Assembly (NCBI RefSeq): GCF_003710815.1
Contig: NZ_RHHP01000030.1
Span: 1 to 51,623 of the forward strand
Length of the DNA: 51,623 nucleotides
Source: Brevibacillus centrosporus
GTDB lineage: Bacteria > Bacillota > Bacilli > Brevibacillales > Brevibacillaceae
Direction of reading: 5' to 3'
Shown here: positions 7,688-15,042 of the stretch, piece after piece
Numbering within the stretch: the stretch's first letter is position 1
Layout: each line of letters begins with the position of its first letter
The notes under the pieces: generated by a model
Databases searched by the model: none
What the model was told of the DNA's origin: nothing
What the model saw: the letters and a program-made list of their open reading frames with translations, nothing else
Position numbers and translations under genes: made by a program

Positions 7688-7714
7688 ATGACGATGACGA
7701 TGACGATGACGATG
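7688..7714 (+). repeat. ATGACG hexamer repeat over arsR start
   Basis: Four perfect tandem copies of ATGACG are followed by ATG. All five ATGs are in the arsR frame. The Shine-Dalgarno GAGGAGG ends at 7687, directly before the first copy, so the copy number decides which ATG lies at the best distance. Confidence 0.8.
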
Positions 7715-8035
7715 GAATTTTCCAAACTGGCAGATGTCCTAAAGGCGCTAGGGGACCCCACCCGCTTGAAAATCGTGGCTTTGCTGAACATGCGCGACTG
7801 CTGCGTATGCGAGCTGGTACCGATCTTCGGGATTTCGCAGCCGTCTATTTCCAAGCATATGAGCCGCCTGAAAAATGTGGACCTCGTTACGGAAAAACGG
7901 AGAGGGCAATGGGTGTTCTACTCCCTGAACCGGCAGCAGTTTGAGGACATCGGCTATTCGCTGCAGCGATTGCCAGACTTCTCCTCTGAATTCGACGAGT
8001 TAGAAAAGCAGGGGCTGCTCGTCACATGCGAATAG
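7694..8035 (+). CDS. arsR: ArsR-family arsenic-responsive repressor
   Basis: The ~113-residue protein is a typical ArsR/SmtB winged-helix repressor: LADVLKALGDPTRLKIVALL at the start, then the CVC motif (RDCCVCELV) in helix alpha-3 that binds As(III), and the recognition part ISQPSISKHMSRLKNV. A further Cys near the C-terminus (LLVTCE) could be the third ligand. Of five in-frame ATGs I chose 7694 because it lies six bases from GAGGAGG; 7700 is also possible. It is the first gene of arsR-acr3-arsC, 16 bp before acr3. It should repress its own operon and release it with arsenite or antimonite. Confidence 0.9.
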   Translation: MTMTMTMEFSKLADVLKALGDPTRLKIVALLNMRDCCVCELVPIFGISQPSISKHMSRLKNVDLVTEKRRGQWVFYSLNRQQFEDIGYSLQRLPDFSSEFDELEKQGLLVTCE

Positions 8036-8051
8036 GAGGGGGGAGTGAGTC

Positions 8052-9110
8052 ATGGGCAAACAGGTAGGAAAAAGGTTATCGTTTCTGGACCGCTATTTGA
8101 CGCTATGGATATTCGTAGCGATGGTGGTCGGGATCGGAAGCAGCTTTCTGTTTCCAGGCTTGGTGTATTCCTTGCAGTCTTTTCAGGTGGGGACGACATC
8201 CATCCCTATTGCCATTGGACTAATCCTCATGATGTATCCACCTTTGGCAAAGGTACGCTATGAAGAGCTGGGGCGGGTGTTTCGGGATGGGAAGATCCTG
8301 GGGCTCTCCCTGATTCAGAACTGGGTGATCGGTCCTGTCCTGATGTTTGTCTTGGCGATCGTTTTCCTCCAAGGCTACCCGGAGTACATGGTGGGCCTGA
8401 TCATGATCGGCTTAGCCCGCTGTATCGCGATGGTAATCGTCTGGAACGATCTGTGCAAGGGCGATACGGAATATGCGGCAGGTCTGGTTGCATTTAACTC
8501 GATTTTCCAAGTGCTGTTTTACTCGATCTACACTTATTTTTTCATTACGGTACTGCCCGGCTGGTTTGGCTTGCAGGGGATGGTCGTGGATATAACCATC
8601 TCGGAGGTGGCGAAAAGCGTTCTGATCTACCTGGGGATTCCTTTTCTAGCCGGAATGCTGACCCGTTATTCACTCGTGAAGGCAAAAGGGCGAGAGTGGT
8701 ACGAAAAAGTATTCATCCCGAAAATCAGTCCCGTTACGTTGATCGCGCTGCTGTTTACGATTATCGTGATGTTTTCCTTGAAAGGCGAAGTCATCGTGGC
8801 GCTGCCTCTGGATGTCGTTCGCATCGCGATTCCTTTGCTCATCTACTTTGTGGTGATGTTTGCCATCTCATTTTTCATGGGCAAAAAGGCAGGAGCCAGC
8901 TATCCTGTGAGCTCTACGCTGGCATTTACAGCTGCGAGCAATAACTTTGAGCTTGCAATAGCCGTTGCGGTTGGCGTCTTCGGTATTCATTCGGGAGCTG
9001 CCTTTGCTGCGGTGATTGGGCCGTTAGTTGAGGTACCCGTCATGATCGCCCTCGTGAATGTGGCGCTGTGGCTGCAAAAGAAATACTTTAGCAATACAAA
9101 AGGAGCATAG
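8052..9110 (+). CDS. acr3: Arsenite efflux permease, ACR3 family
   Basis: The 352-residue membrane protein has ten predicted hydrophobic segments and belongs to the ACR3 (BASS superfamily) arsenite exporters, distinct from ArsB. The family signatures are visible: LARCIAMVIVWNDL around residues 118-131, with the conserved Cys used in arsenite transport, and FTAASNNFELAIAVAVGVFG near residues 295-314, with the conserved Glu. Length matches the family. AGGAGGGGGGAGTGA lies before the ATG. It acts in the cytoplasmic membrane and expels As(III) made by ArsC. Confidence 0.95.
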   Translation: MGKQVGKRLSFLDRYLTLWIFVAMVVGIGSSFLFPGLVYSLQSFQVGTTSIPIAIGLILMMYPPLAKVRYEELGRVFRDGKILGLSLIQNWVIGPVLMFVLAIVFLQGYPEYMVGLIMIGLARCIAMVIVWNDLCKGDTEYAAGLVAFNSIFQVLFYSIYTYFFITVLPGWFGLQGMVVDITISEVAKSVLIYLGIPFLAGMLTRYSLVKAKGREWYEKVFIPKISPVTLIALLFTIIVMFSLKGEVIVALPLDVVRIAIPLLIYFVVMFAISFFMGKKAGASYPVSSTLAFTAASNNFELAIAVAVGVFGIHSGAAFAAVIGPLVEVPVMIALVNVALWLQKKYFSNTKGA

Positions 9111-9112
9111 AC

Positions 9113-9538
9113 ATGGACAACAAACCTCTCGTGTATTTCCTTTGTACAGGGAACTCCTGCAGAAGCCAAATGGCAGAAGGCTTTTTGCGAGCAATGGGCA
9201 GTGAGCAATACGAAGTCAAGAGTGCAGGTCTGGAGGCGCACGGACTGAACCCCCGTGCAGTTCAGGTGATGAAGGAAGCGGGCGTAGATATCAGCGGCCG
9301 CTCTTCTGATGTCATAGATGCCGGGATTCTCCAGAGCGCGGATTACGTGATTACGCTTTGCGGCCACGCGGATGAGCATTGCCCTGTAATTTTGAATCCC
9401 CATGTGGTGAAATGGCACTGGGGTTTTGAGGATCCGGCTAAAGCAACAGGAACCGAAGAAGAGATCATGGCAAGCTTCCGCCGCGTCCGTGATACCATCC
9501 AAGTGCGCATCGAAGCCTTTGTAAAAGAGGGCAGATAG
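9113..9538 (+). CDS. arsC: Thioredoxin-coupled arsenate reductase
   Basis: The 141-residue protein is of the low-molecular-weight phosphatase type. The P-loop CTGNSCRSQ starts at Cys11, with Cys16 in the loop, and the redox pair Cys83/Cys90 lies in TLCGHADEHC. This three-cysteine relay is that of pI258/B. subtilis ArsC, which hands electrons from thioredoxin to arsenate. The gene begins 2 bp after acr3, so the two are translationally linked. The product arsenite is exported by Acr3. Confidence 0.95.
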   Translation: MDNKPLVYFLCTGNSCRSQMAEGFLRAMGSEQYEVKSAGLEAHGLNPRAVQVMKEAGVDISGRSSDVIDAGILQSADYVITLCGHADEHCPVILNPHVVKWHWGFEDPAKATGTEEEIMASFRRVRDTIQVRIEAFVKEGR

Positions 9539-9565
9539 AAGATGGGCGGTATTTTCTTTGGATAA

Positions 9566-9584
9566 TAGTTGCGTTTATCAATTA
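9566..9584. promoter_or_regulatory. 19-bp dyad, putative MarR operator (copy 1)
   Basis: TAGTTGCGTTTATCAATTA fits the symmetric pattern TA-TTG-...-CAA-TA. A near-identical copy stands at 10102-10120. This copy is about 30 bp before the marR start and overlaps a likely promoter (TTGCGT 9569-9574, TAAGAT about 18 bp on), so it would give autoregulation. Confidence 0.55.
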
Positions 9585-9615
9585 CTGTGCTGTAAGATGG
9601 TTTCAGGTGATGAAG

Positions 9616-10074
9616 ATGAAACCAGTAGCTACATTTGTAAATATACGAGAAACCTTTCAGGTTCTGGTGCGACGCTTCGGCCTTTTGCAAAAGGATGGCG
9701 CCCAATGCTGCGGGATCTCGGTCGTCCATAGTCATATCCTGTATGAGCTGCAAAAAAGACCGAACATCGCCCTGAATGAACTCGCAGATCTTTTATCCAT
9801 GGATACCAGTACACTCAGCCGCCAGGTTCATCATCTCGTGGAAACGGGTATGGTAAACCGATTGCCAGATCCAAAAGACAGAAGATACGTGGTGCTTTCG
9901 TTAACGGCGCAGGGAGAAGAGCAGCACGCCCAGATCGCAGCCTATATGGAAAGCTATTTTGCCAATGTATTTGAGCAAATACCGGCGGAAAAGCATGAGC
10001 AAGTATTGGAGAGCCTTCTTCTTATGAACGAAGCGATGAAGAAGAGCGCGGATTGTTGTACTCCTCCTCTGTAA
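9616..10074 (+). CDS. MarR-family regulator with Cys pairs
   Basis: The ~152-residue protein shows the MarR winged helix: LYELQKRPNIALNELADLLS, recognition helix DTSTLSRQVHHLVETGMV, wing LPDPKDRRYVVLSLT, then the dimer helix. Unlike ordinary MarR proteins it has a vicinal pair in AQCCGIS near the N-terminus and another, ADCCTPP, at the C-terminal end. These are plausible ligands for trivalent arsenicals or redox sensors. The start is uncertain: 9607 (GTG), 9610 or 9616; AGGTGA favours 9616. It lies between arsC and the flavin oxidoreductase, each promoter carrying the same dyad, so it probably controls itself and that oxidoreductase. Confidence 0.8.
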   Translation: MKPVATFVNIRETFQVLVRRFGLLQKDGAQCCGISVVHSHILYELQKRPNIALNELADLLSMDTSTLSRQVHHLVETGMVNRLPDPKDRRYVVLSLTAQGEEQHAQIAAYMESYFANVFEQIPAEKHEQVLESLLLMNEAMKKSADCCTPPL

Positions 10075-10101
10075 CGGATAGAGGAGTTTCCTTGTAGTAT
10101 A

Positions 10102-10120
10102 TAGTTGCAAACATCAATTA
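10102..10120. promoter_or_regulatory. 19-bp dyad, putative MarR operator (copy 2)
   Basis: TAGTTGCAAACATCAATTA differs from the copy at 9566-9584 only in the centre (positions 8-11). It lies 24 bp before the flavin oxidoreductase start. Confidence 0.55.
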
Positions 10121-10143
10121 TTTAAAAAGGAGACTGATAGAAA

Positions 10144-11463
10144 ATGAAACTACCTGTTGCGATTATCGGTGGAGGTCCAGTCGGTTTTGCTGCAGCCGCC
10201 CAGCTTTTGGAGCGAGGAGAGTCTTTTGTTCTTTTCGAGGCAGGAAGCGAGATCGGCGCGAGCGTGTTGGAGTGGGGACATGTTCGGATGTTCTCGCCTT
10301 GGGAATACAATATGGATGCATCGGCCGTACGACTGCTTTCCACGCATAAATGGGAGGCTCCACATGGAAGTGACATCCCGACTGGTCGGGAGCTCATCGA
10401 AAAGTATCTGCAACCACTTGCCGTCCTTCCAGAGATTGCTCCTTTCATTCACGTAAATAGTCAGGTGATCGCAGTCGGGAAAAAAGATTTGGATAAGATG
10501 AAATCAAAAGGCAGGGAGCAGGCACCGTTCGTCGTACGCTATAAACAGGATGGTCAGATTCGGCAGATCGAAGCTAGAGCAGTAATCGACGCTTCCGGTA
10601 CATGGAAGCAGCCCAATCCGCTTGGAGCGGGTGGCGCTTTTGCTGTAGGCGAGGCAGAAGCAGCTGATCGGATCACTTACGGTATTCCCGATGTCTATGG
10701 CAAACAGCGCGGACGCTATGCCGGAAAAAGGGTTCTCGTCGTAGGAAGCGGTCATTCGGCGATCAATACGCTTCTTGACTTGAATCGATTGAAGGAAGAA
10801 GTGCAAACGACTCAGATCATGTGGCTGTTGCGGAAGAAAGACATTCGCGAGGCGTACGGAGGAGGGGAGGCAGACCAGCTGCAGGCACGCGGCGCTTTGG
10901 GAACAGCGATTCAAAGCCTGGTGGAGAGCGGGCGAGTGAACGTACATACCCCTGCCTACATCCAAGAAGTTTCAACAAAGAACGATACTCTCGTCGTAAC
11001 GGGGATGTGGAACGGCGCTCCCATGCGGCTGGATGGCATCGACGAAATCATCACCAATACCGGTTCAAGACCTGATACCCAGTTTTTACGGGAGGTCAGA
11101 TTTCAGCTGGACGCGGCTATCGAGTGTGTGCCAGCCTTGGCAGAGCTGATCGATCCGAACATTCATAGCTGCGGAACAGTGAGACCGCATGGAGAAAGAG
11201 AGCTTCGCCAGCCGGAAAAAGATTTTTACATCGTGGGTATGAAGAGCTACGGACGTGCGCCAACGTTTCTGCTGGCAACCGGCTATGAGCAAGTAAGATC
11301 TGTAGTGGCGGCTTTGACAGGTGATTGGGAAGCAGCAAAAAGAGTCGAGCTTTCCTTGCCGGAGACGGGAGTTTGCAGTGCAGGAGGACCACTGGTTGAT
11401 CCTGCTGCAGGTACCTCTTGCTGTGCTCCTGCACCGATAAAGACGTCTCGTTGCTGCGGATAG
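10144..11463 (+). CDS. Arsenic-linked flavin NAD(P)H oxidoreductase, Cys-rich tail
   Basis: The 439-residue protein has two dinucleotide-binding folds: IIGGGPVGFAAA at residues 6-17 (FAD) and VLVVGSGHSAINTL near 198-211 (NAD(P)H). The architecture is that of flavin-dependent monooxygenases/thioredoxin-reductase-like enzymes. The end is odd: a Cys-rich tail with TSCCAP and a terminal SRCCG. Relatives with such tails occur in ars operons; the ArsV-type enzymes, which act on methylarsenite, are a possible comparison. The tail suggests capture of trivalent arsenic or delivery to the flavin centre. The reaction itself is not proven. It is followed 34 bp later by the ArsN1-like acetyltransferase. 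Confidence 0.75.
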   Translation: MKLPVAIIGGGPVGFAAAAQLLERGESFVLFEAGSEIGASVLEWGHVRMFSPWEYNMDASAVRLLSTHKWEAPHGSDIPTGRELIEKYLQPLAVLPEIAPFIHVNSQVIAVGKKDLDKMKSKGREQAPFVVRYKQDGQIRQIEARAVIDASGTWKQPNPLGAGGAFAVGEAEAADRITYGIPDVYGKQRGRYAGKRVLVVGSGHSAINTLLDLNRLKEEVQTTQIMWLLRKKDIREAYGGGEADQLQARGALGTAIQSLVESGRVNVHTPAYIQEVSTKNDTLVVTGMWNGAPMRLDGIDEIITNTGSRPDTQFLREVRFQLDAAIECVPALAELIDPNIHSCGTVRPHGERELRQPEKDFYIVGMKSYGRAPTFLLATGYEQVRSVVAALTGDWEAAKRVELSLPETGVCSAGGPLVDPAAGTSCCAPAPIKTSRCCG

Positions 11464-11497
11464 CACGAAAAAATTGCTGGATGAAGGAGTGGCCGAA

Positions 11498-11989
11498 ATG
11501 GACGTAACGATACGTCTAGCAAGAGAAGCAGATCTAGCAAGGATCCTAACGATTTACAACCAGGGAATCTCAGATCGGATTGCTACACTCGAGGTCGAGG
11601 AAAAGGACGACGCCTACATCCAGGCATGGTTTGGCGACCATCAAGGGCGATACCAGGTGCTGGTAGCCTGCGTACAACAGGAAGTGGTCGGATGGGCGTC
11701 TCTCAACCGTTACTCAGCACGCAGCGCCTATGATGGCGTCGCAGACCTGTCCATTTACATCGAACGCTCCTACCGGGGAAAAGGAGTCGGCAGTGCCTTG
11801 CTGGAAAAGCTGGAGAAGGCCGCTCGCTCCGAGCGATTTTACAAGATCGTGTTATTTACGTTTCCGGTTAACGGCTTGGGGCAGGGACTCTATCGGAAAA
11901 GCGGATATCGCGAGGTAGGCGTCTTTCAAAACCAGGGCATTCTGGATGGGGATTTTGTAGACGTGATGGCGATGGAAAAGCTGCTCTAG
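11498..11989 (+). CDS. arsN1: ArsN1-like GNAT acetyltransferase
   Basis: The 163-residue GNAT protein has the signatures of phosphinothricin/arsinothricin acetyltransferases: IYNQGISDRIATLE at the start (substrate side), VGWASLNRYSARSAYDGVAD, and the acetyl-CoA P-loop RSYRGKGVGSALLEKL. The phrase IYNQGI.DRIAT is typical of ArsN1, which N-acetylates the organoarsenical antibiotic arsinothricin. AAGGAG eight bases upstream fixes the start at ATG 11498; an upstream in-frame TTG has no such site. Position right after the arsenic genes supports ArsN1 over Pat/Bar. A strong terminator closes the operon. Confidence 0.85.
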   Translation: MDVTIRLAREADLARILTIYNQGISDRIATLEVEEKDDAYIQAWFGDHQGRYQVLVACVQQEVVGWASLNRYSARSAYDGVADLSIYIERSYRGKGVGSALLEKLEKAARSERFYKIVLFTFPVNGLGQGLYRKSGYREVGVFQNQGILDGDFVDVMAMEKLL

Positions 11990-12018
11990 GAATCGGGAGA
12001 GCCGATCCGCGACACGCT

Positions 12019-12059
12019 AAAAAGTGCAGGGGGTGCGATACCAGCTCCCTGCACTTTTT
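12019..12059. terminator. Bidirectional terminator
   Basis: AAAAAGTGCAGGG (12019-12031) pairs with CCCTGCACTTTTT (12047-12059). A and T runs on both sides let it serve the arsenic operon (plus) and the DUF488 gene (minus), which converge here. Confidence 0.9.
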
Positions 12060-12070
12060 CTTTTCTCTTT

Positions 12071-12505
12071 TTACAAATGAACAATTTCAATCCGGGGGTC
12101 AAACTCGCGCAAGTACTCGACGACCAGCTTTCTGTGACAGTGATGCGGTTTTTCCTCACTGCACAAAAAGCAGGGGACACGATCGCCCAGCCATTCGTCC
12201 ATTTTCGTTTCGACTTTGCGCTCCTGCAGCAAATCTGTAAAGGTCTTTTCGAATTCTCCCCACGGAATCTCTTTGGACTTGATCGCCTTTAGCAGCTCTT
12301 CGGTAGGTGCTAGGGAAAGCTCATGAATGTAATCGATGTTGAGCAGCTCCAATATGTAGGACAGGTCTTCCTTCTTGGCAAATCCGGCGAGCTGAGACGT
12401 ATTTTGCAGGCGTGTGTCAATGACGAGATCTACTTTATGCTCTTGCAGGGCAGTGGCAAAGGTACGAAGTGATTTTTTTGAAAATCCGATTGTGGTCAGT
12501 AGCAT
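12071..12505 (-). CDS. DUF488 family protein
   Basis: The frame is open to 12637, but GGGAGAG lies before ATG 12505, giving 144 residues starting MLLTTIGFSKKSL. The DUF488 marks are seen: T-I-GFS near the start, VIDTR about residue 30, and the C-terminal metal-type motif PCFLCSEEKPHHCHRKLVVE (two Cys, HxH, Cys-His). The biochemical role of DUF488 is not known; a nucleic-acid or metal-related function has been suggested from the Cys/His motif. It stands alone with its own promoter and converges on the arsenic operon. Confidence 0.88.
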   Translation of the reverse strand: MLLTTIGFSKKSLRTFATALQEHKVDLVIDTRLQNTSQLAGFAKKEDLSYILELLNIDYIHELSLAPTEELLKAIKSKEIPWGEFEKTFTDLLQERKVETKMDEWLGDRVPCFLCSEEKPHHCHRKLVVEYLREFDPRIEIVHL

Positions 12506-12536
12506 GCAGCTCTCCCTTTCTGGCTTGTGGCTTGTC

Positions 12537-12565
12537 TTTCTATTGTAATACAAAAATTCTGTCAA
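12537..12565 (-). promoter_or_regulatory. Sigma-A promoter of DUF488 gene
   Basis: On the minus strand TTGACA (12565-12560) is 17 bp from TAGAAA (12542-12537), about 32 bp before the start at 12505. The -35 is perfect, the -10 fair. Confidence 0.6.
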
Positions 12566-12711
12566 TAAACACGTCGTAGCTTCTGCTATCCAAAAATAGG
12601 CGTTTGGTGCAGTCACCTTTGGTGGGCGATGCGACATACACCTATGGTATAAACCGCGATGGGTATTTGTTTAGGTGGGTTACCCGTTCGTTCATGCTGG
12701 AGGTGGAAAAC

Positions 12712-12966
12712 GTGGATGAGTTTAAAAATGAGCTTAAAAAATTAAAGGTGGATAAATTCAAAGGCGGAGAAGTCAAACCCTGGGATCAAGGAAACGACAA
12801 AGATGCGATGATGGTTCGAGGAAGGTGTGGAGGAGGCTGCGGGCGCTGTGGGGGCTGCGGAGGTTGTGGTCGCTGTCATAGCTGTTCGTGCAGCTGTTCC
12901 TGCAGTTGCTCGTGCAGTTGTTTCTGCAGCTGCTTCTTCCCGTGCTTCTTTAACTGCTTCCGATAA
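12712..12966 (+). CDS. TOMM precursor, heterocycloanthracin/sonorensin-like
   Basis: GGAGGT stands seven bases before GTG 12712; a longer in-frame extension to 12604 has no ribosome site. The 84-residue peptide has a leader of about 37 residues (MDEFKNELKKLKVDKF ... VKPWDQ) of the heterocycloanthracin/sonorensin type, and a core of 47 residues with 17 Cys. The core has two blocks: Cys every three residues with Gly/Arg (RCGGGCGRCGGCGGCGRC), then an alternating Ser-Cys block (seven Cys at every second residue, later FCSC) and a hydrophobic end FFPCFFNCFR. Cys and Ser would be turned into thiazoles and oxazoles by the enzymes that follow. Likely a secreted antibacterial; target unknown. A reverse-strand open frame here is a shadow. 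Confidence 0.9.
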   Translation: MDEFKNELKKLKVDKFKGGEVKPWDQGNDKDAMMVRGRCGGGCGRCGGCGGCGRCHSCSCSCSCSCSCSCFCSCFFPCFFNCFR

Positions 12967-12987
12967 TCCTTCCAAACGATTTTCAAG

Positions 12988-13028
12988 AAAGCCTCTGAAA
13001 AGGTGGAAGAACATCTGCAGAGGCTTTT
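12988..13028 (+). terminator. Leaky terminator between precursor and enzymes
   Basis: AAAGCCTCTG (12988-12997) pairs with CAGAGGCTTT (13018-13027), followed by T residues, with a 20-base loop. It lies 21 bp after the precursor stop and about 104 bp before the first enzyme, which has no clear promoter of its own. It would keep precursor mRNA high and enzyme mRNA low. Confidence 0.75.
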
Positions 13029-13131
13029 TCCTATGTGCGGATCTGGCATGACGGACAAAGCGTCGTACATAAGATTACGTGAAAGCGTTCGATCAAAAGA
13101 ACAGGAACGGCTTACGGTTAGGAGGAGCGAC

Positions 13132-15042
13132 ATGAAAAAATTGACCCCTTCTATGCGCCTGAAAGTGAACCGGGATACGTTTTTTCTACCTGACCCAGAA
13201 GGCAGCGTGTATTTTCGCAACAATGTAGGCTCCTTTCGCATGGAAGGAAGCATGATTGACCGGTGGGTGGAACAGCTGTTGCCGATGTTCAATGGCGAAC
13301 ACACGCTGGAAGAGCTCACGGATGGTCTGCCAGATGAGTACCGGGATCGGGTCATGGACATCGCCGACAGCCTGTTTCAAAACGGGTTCGTCCAGGATGC
13401 CAGCCTGGATCGAAGCCATTCTTTGACGGACAAGATCCTCGAACGGTTTGGATCCCAGATTGAATTTCTAAGTCATGTAGCTGATTCGGGTGCCTACCGC
13501 TTCTCGTGCTATCGACAGTCGAAGGTAGCGGCAGTAGGTGCTGGTCCCATCCTTGCCTCTCTCGCTGCAGCTCTTCTGGATTCGGGCTTGTCCCATTTTT
13601 ATGTTTTGCTGACGGATTCGATGGAAACCGATGAGCAGCGGTTTGAGGAGCTGGTGGCTTTTGCACGGAAAACGGACCCGGATGCAGCTATCGAAGTGCG
13701 CAGGGTAGAGCAGCGGGGTGTAGAAGCTTGGCGGGAGGCAGTCAAGCCCTTTGAAGCGATCTTGTACGTGTCGCAGACCGGGAGCTTGGAAGAGCTGCAA
13801 ATGATCCAAGCCGCCTGCCAAGAGGAGAAGAAAGCCTTTTTGCCGGCTATTTGTCTGGAGCAGGCAGCTCTTGCAGGTCCGCTGGTGACACCAGGCTCCA
13901 ATGGTAGCTGGCAGTCGGCGTGGAGGCGGCTGCATCAGGAGGCCATCAAAAAGGACTTGAATCATCACTGCTTTTCCGTTACGGCTGGTGCCATGCTAGC
14001 CAACGTTATCGCATTTGAATGGTTTAAGACTGCTACCGAGGTAGTGGATTCGGAGCTGAAGGAGAAAGTCTTTCTGTTAAACCTGGAGACGTTGGAAGGC
14101 AGCTGGCACTCTTTTCTGCCCCATCCCGCTAAGTCAGGTAAACCGCAGCTGAACTGGACAGAGCAGGTGGAGGTGCTACTCGAGCAAAAGGACGAAAAGC
14201 CGGCAGCGTCAAAAGGGCTGATGTCCTACTTTAGTGAGCTGACTTCGCCAGAGACGGGCGTTTTTCATCTGTGGGAAGAGGGGGAATCGATACAGCTGCC
14301 GTTGTCCCAATGTCTTTTGCAGGTGGCAAATCCTTTGTCCAATGGGCCAGCCGAGCTGTTGCCTGAGAAGGTTTGTTCAGGCATGACCCACGAAGAGGCG
14401 CGCAAGGAAGCGGGACTCGCAGGAATCGAAGCCTACGTTTCGCAATGGATTGCGGAAGCGGTGCCAGGCGAGAAGATCGGTATAGGAGCGGGAGAAACGG
14501 TCGAAGAGGCATTGGCACGAGCGATACAGCATTGCCTGTCAAAAGAATGGGAGGCTCTGCTGGAGACGGAAAATTCCGTGGTCAGACAGATTCAGCTCGG
14601 GGAGATCGAGGATGCACATTGTCAGTTCTACATGAAAGCCCTGACGACACTAAGAGATCAGCCTAAGGTGGGCCAAGGAGCGTTTGTGCACGGATTTCCC
14701 GTCGTATGGGTGGGGATACGGGAGGGATGGTTTGGCAGTGTTGGCTTGAATGTTACGTTTGCTCTGCGAAAAGCCTTGCAAGCTGCGCTTCTGCAGGTGC
14801 AGAACGACTGGGGGCAATTGCCTGCGACTGCCTCTCGCGTCTTTTGGGAAGAGCAAGAGCCCGAGCTGTACAAAATTCCGGCGTGCGCTGAGGATGACCA
14901 GCAGGAGGTTCTCAGGTCTGCCCTGCAAACGCTGCAGCAGCATGGAAAAAGGCTCGTTTGGTGCGATGCAGCCGTGGAGCCCTTTTTGAAAGAAGAGCTG
15001 GCCGGTGTATGTGGTGTCATGCTGCGGGAGGAGGAGGTCTGA
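13132..15042 (+). CDS. TOMM leader-binding / ThiF-like maturation protein
   Basis: The frame is open to 13003, but AGGAGGAG before ATG 13132 sets the start, giving 636 residues. Residues 1-85 (MRLKVNRDTFFLPDP ... SLFQNGFVQD) look like the PqqD/RRE-type leader-recognition fold. From about 120 (SKVAAVGAGPILASLAAALL) a degenerate ThiF/E1-like Rossmann part follows. This is the family known as putative thiazole-containing bacteriocin maturation protein, a partner of the YcaO enzyme. It probably grips the leader of the precursor and presents the core. The glycine-rich loop is not a full ATP site, so it is unlikely to adenylate by itself. Its stop overlaps the YcaO start by one base. Confidence 0.85.
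   Translation: MKKLTPSMRLKVNRDTFFLPDPEGSVYFRNNVGSFRMEGSMIDRWVEQLLPMFNGEHTLEELTDGLPDEYRDRVMDIADSLFQNGFVQDASLDRSHSLTDKILERFGSQIEFLSHVADSGAYRFSCYRQSKVAAVGAGPILASLAAALLDSGLSHFYVLLTDSMETDEQRFEELVAFARKTDPDAAIEVRRVEQRGVEAWREAVKPFEAILYVSQTGSLEELQMIQAACQEEKKAFLPAICLEQAALAGPLVTPGSNGSWQSAWRRLHQEAIKKDLNHHCFSVTAGAMLANVIAFEWFKTATEVVDSELKEKVFLLNLETLEGSWHSFLPHPAKSGKPQLNWTEQVEVLLEQKDEKPAASKGLMSYFSELTSPETGVFHLWEEGESIQLPLSQCLLQVANPLSNGPAELLPEKVCSGMTHEEARKEAGLAGIEAYVSQWIAEAVPGEKIGIGAGETVEEALARAIQHCLSKEWEALLETENSVVRQIQLGEIEDAHCQFYMKALTTLRDQPKVGQGAFVHGFPVVWVGIREGWFGSVGLNVTFALRKALQAALLQVQNDWGQLPATASRVFWEEQEPELYKIPACAEDDQQEVLRSALQTLQQHGKRLVWCDAAVEPFLKEELAGVCGVMLREEEV

Noticed and set aside
7688..7714. CRISPR-like or toxin-antitoxin repeat
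   Set aside because: The units are only six bases long and lie in the coding start of arsR; it is a simple sequence repeat.
12742..13014. Long reverse-strand frame rich in Ala/Thr/Glu opposite the TOMM precursor
   Set aside because: It is the antisense of the Cys/Ser-rich core, has no ribosome site and repeats only because the precursor repeats.
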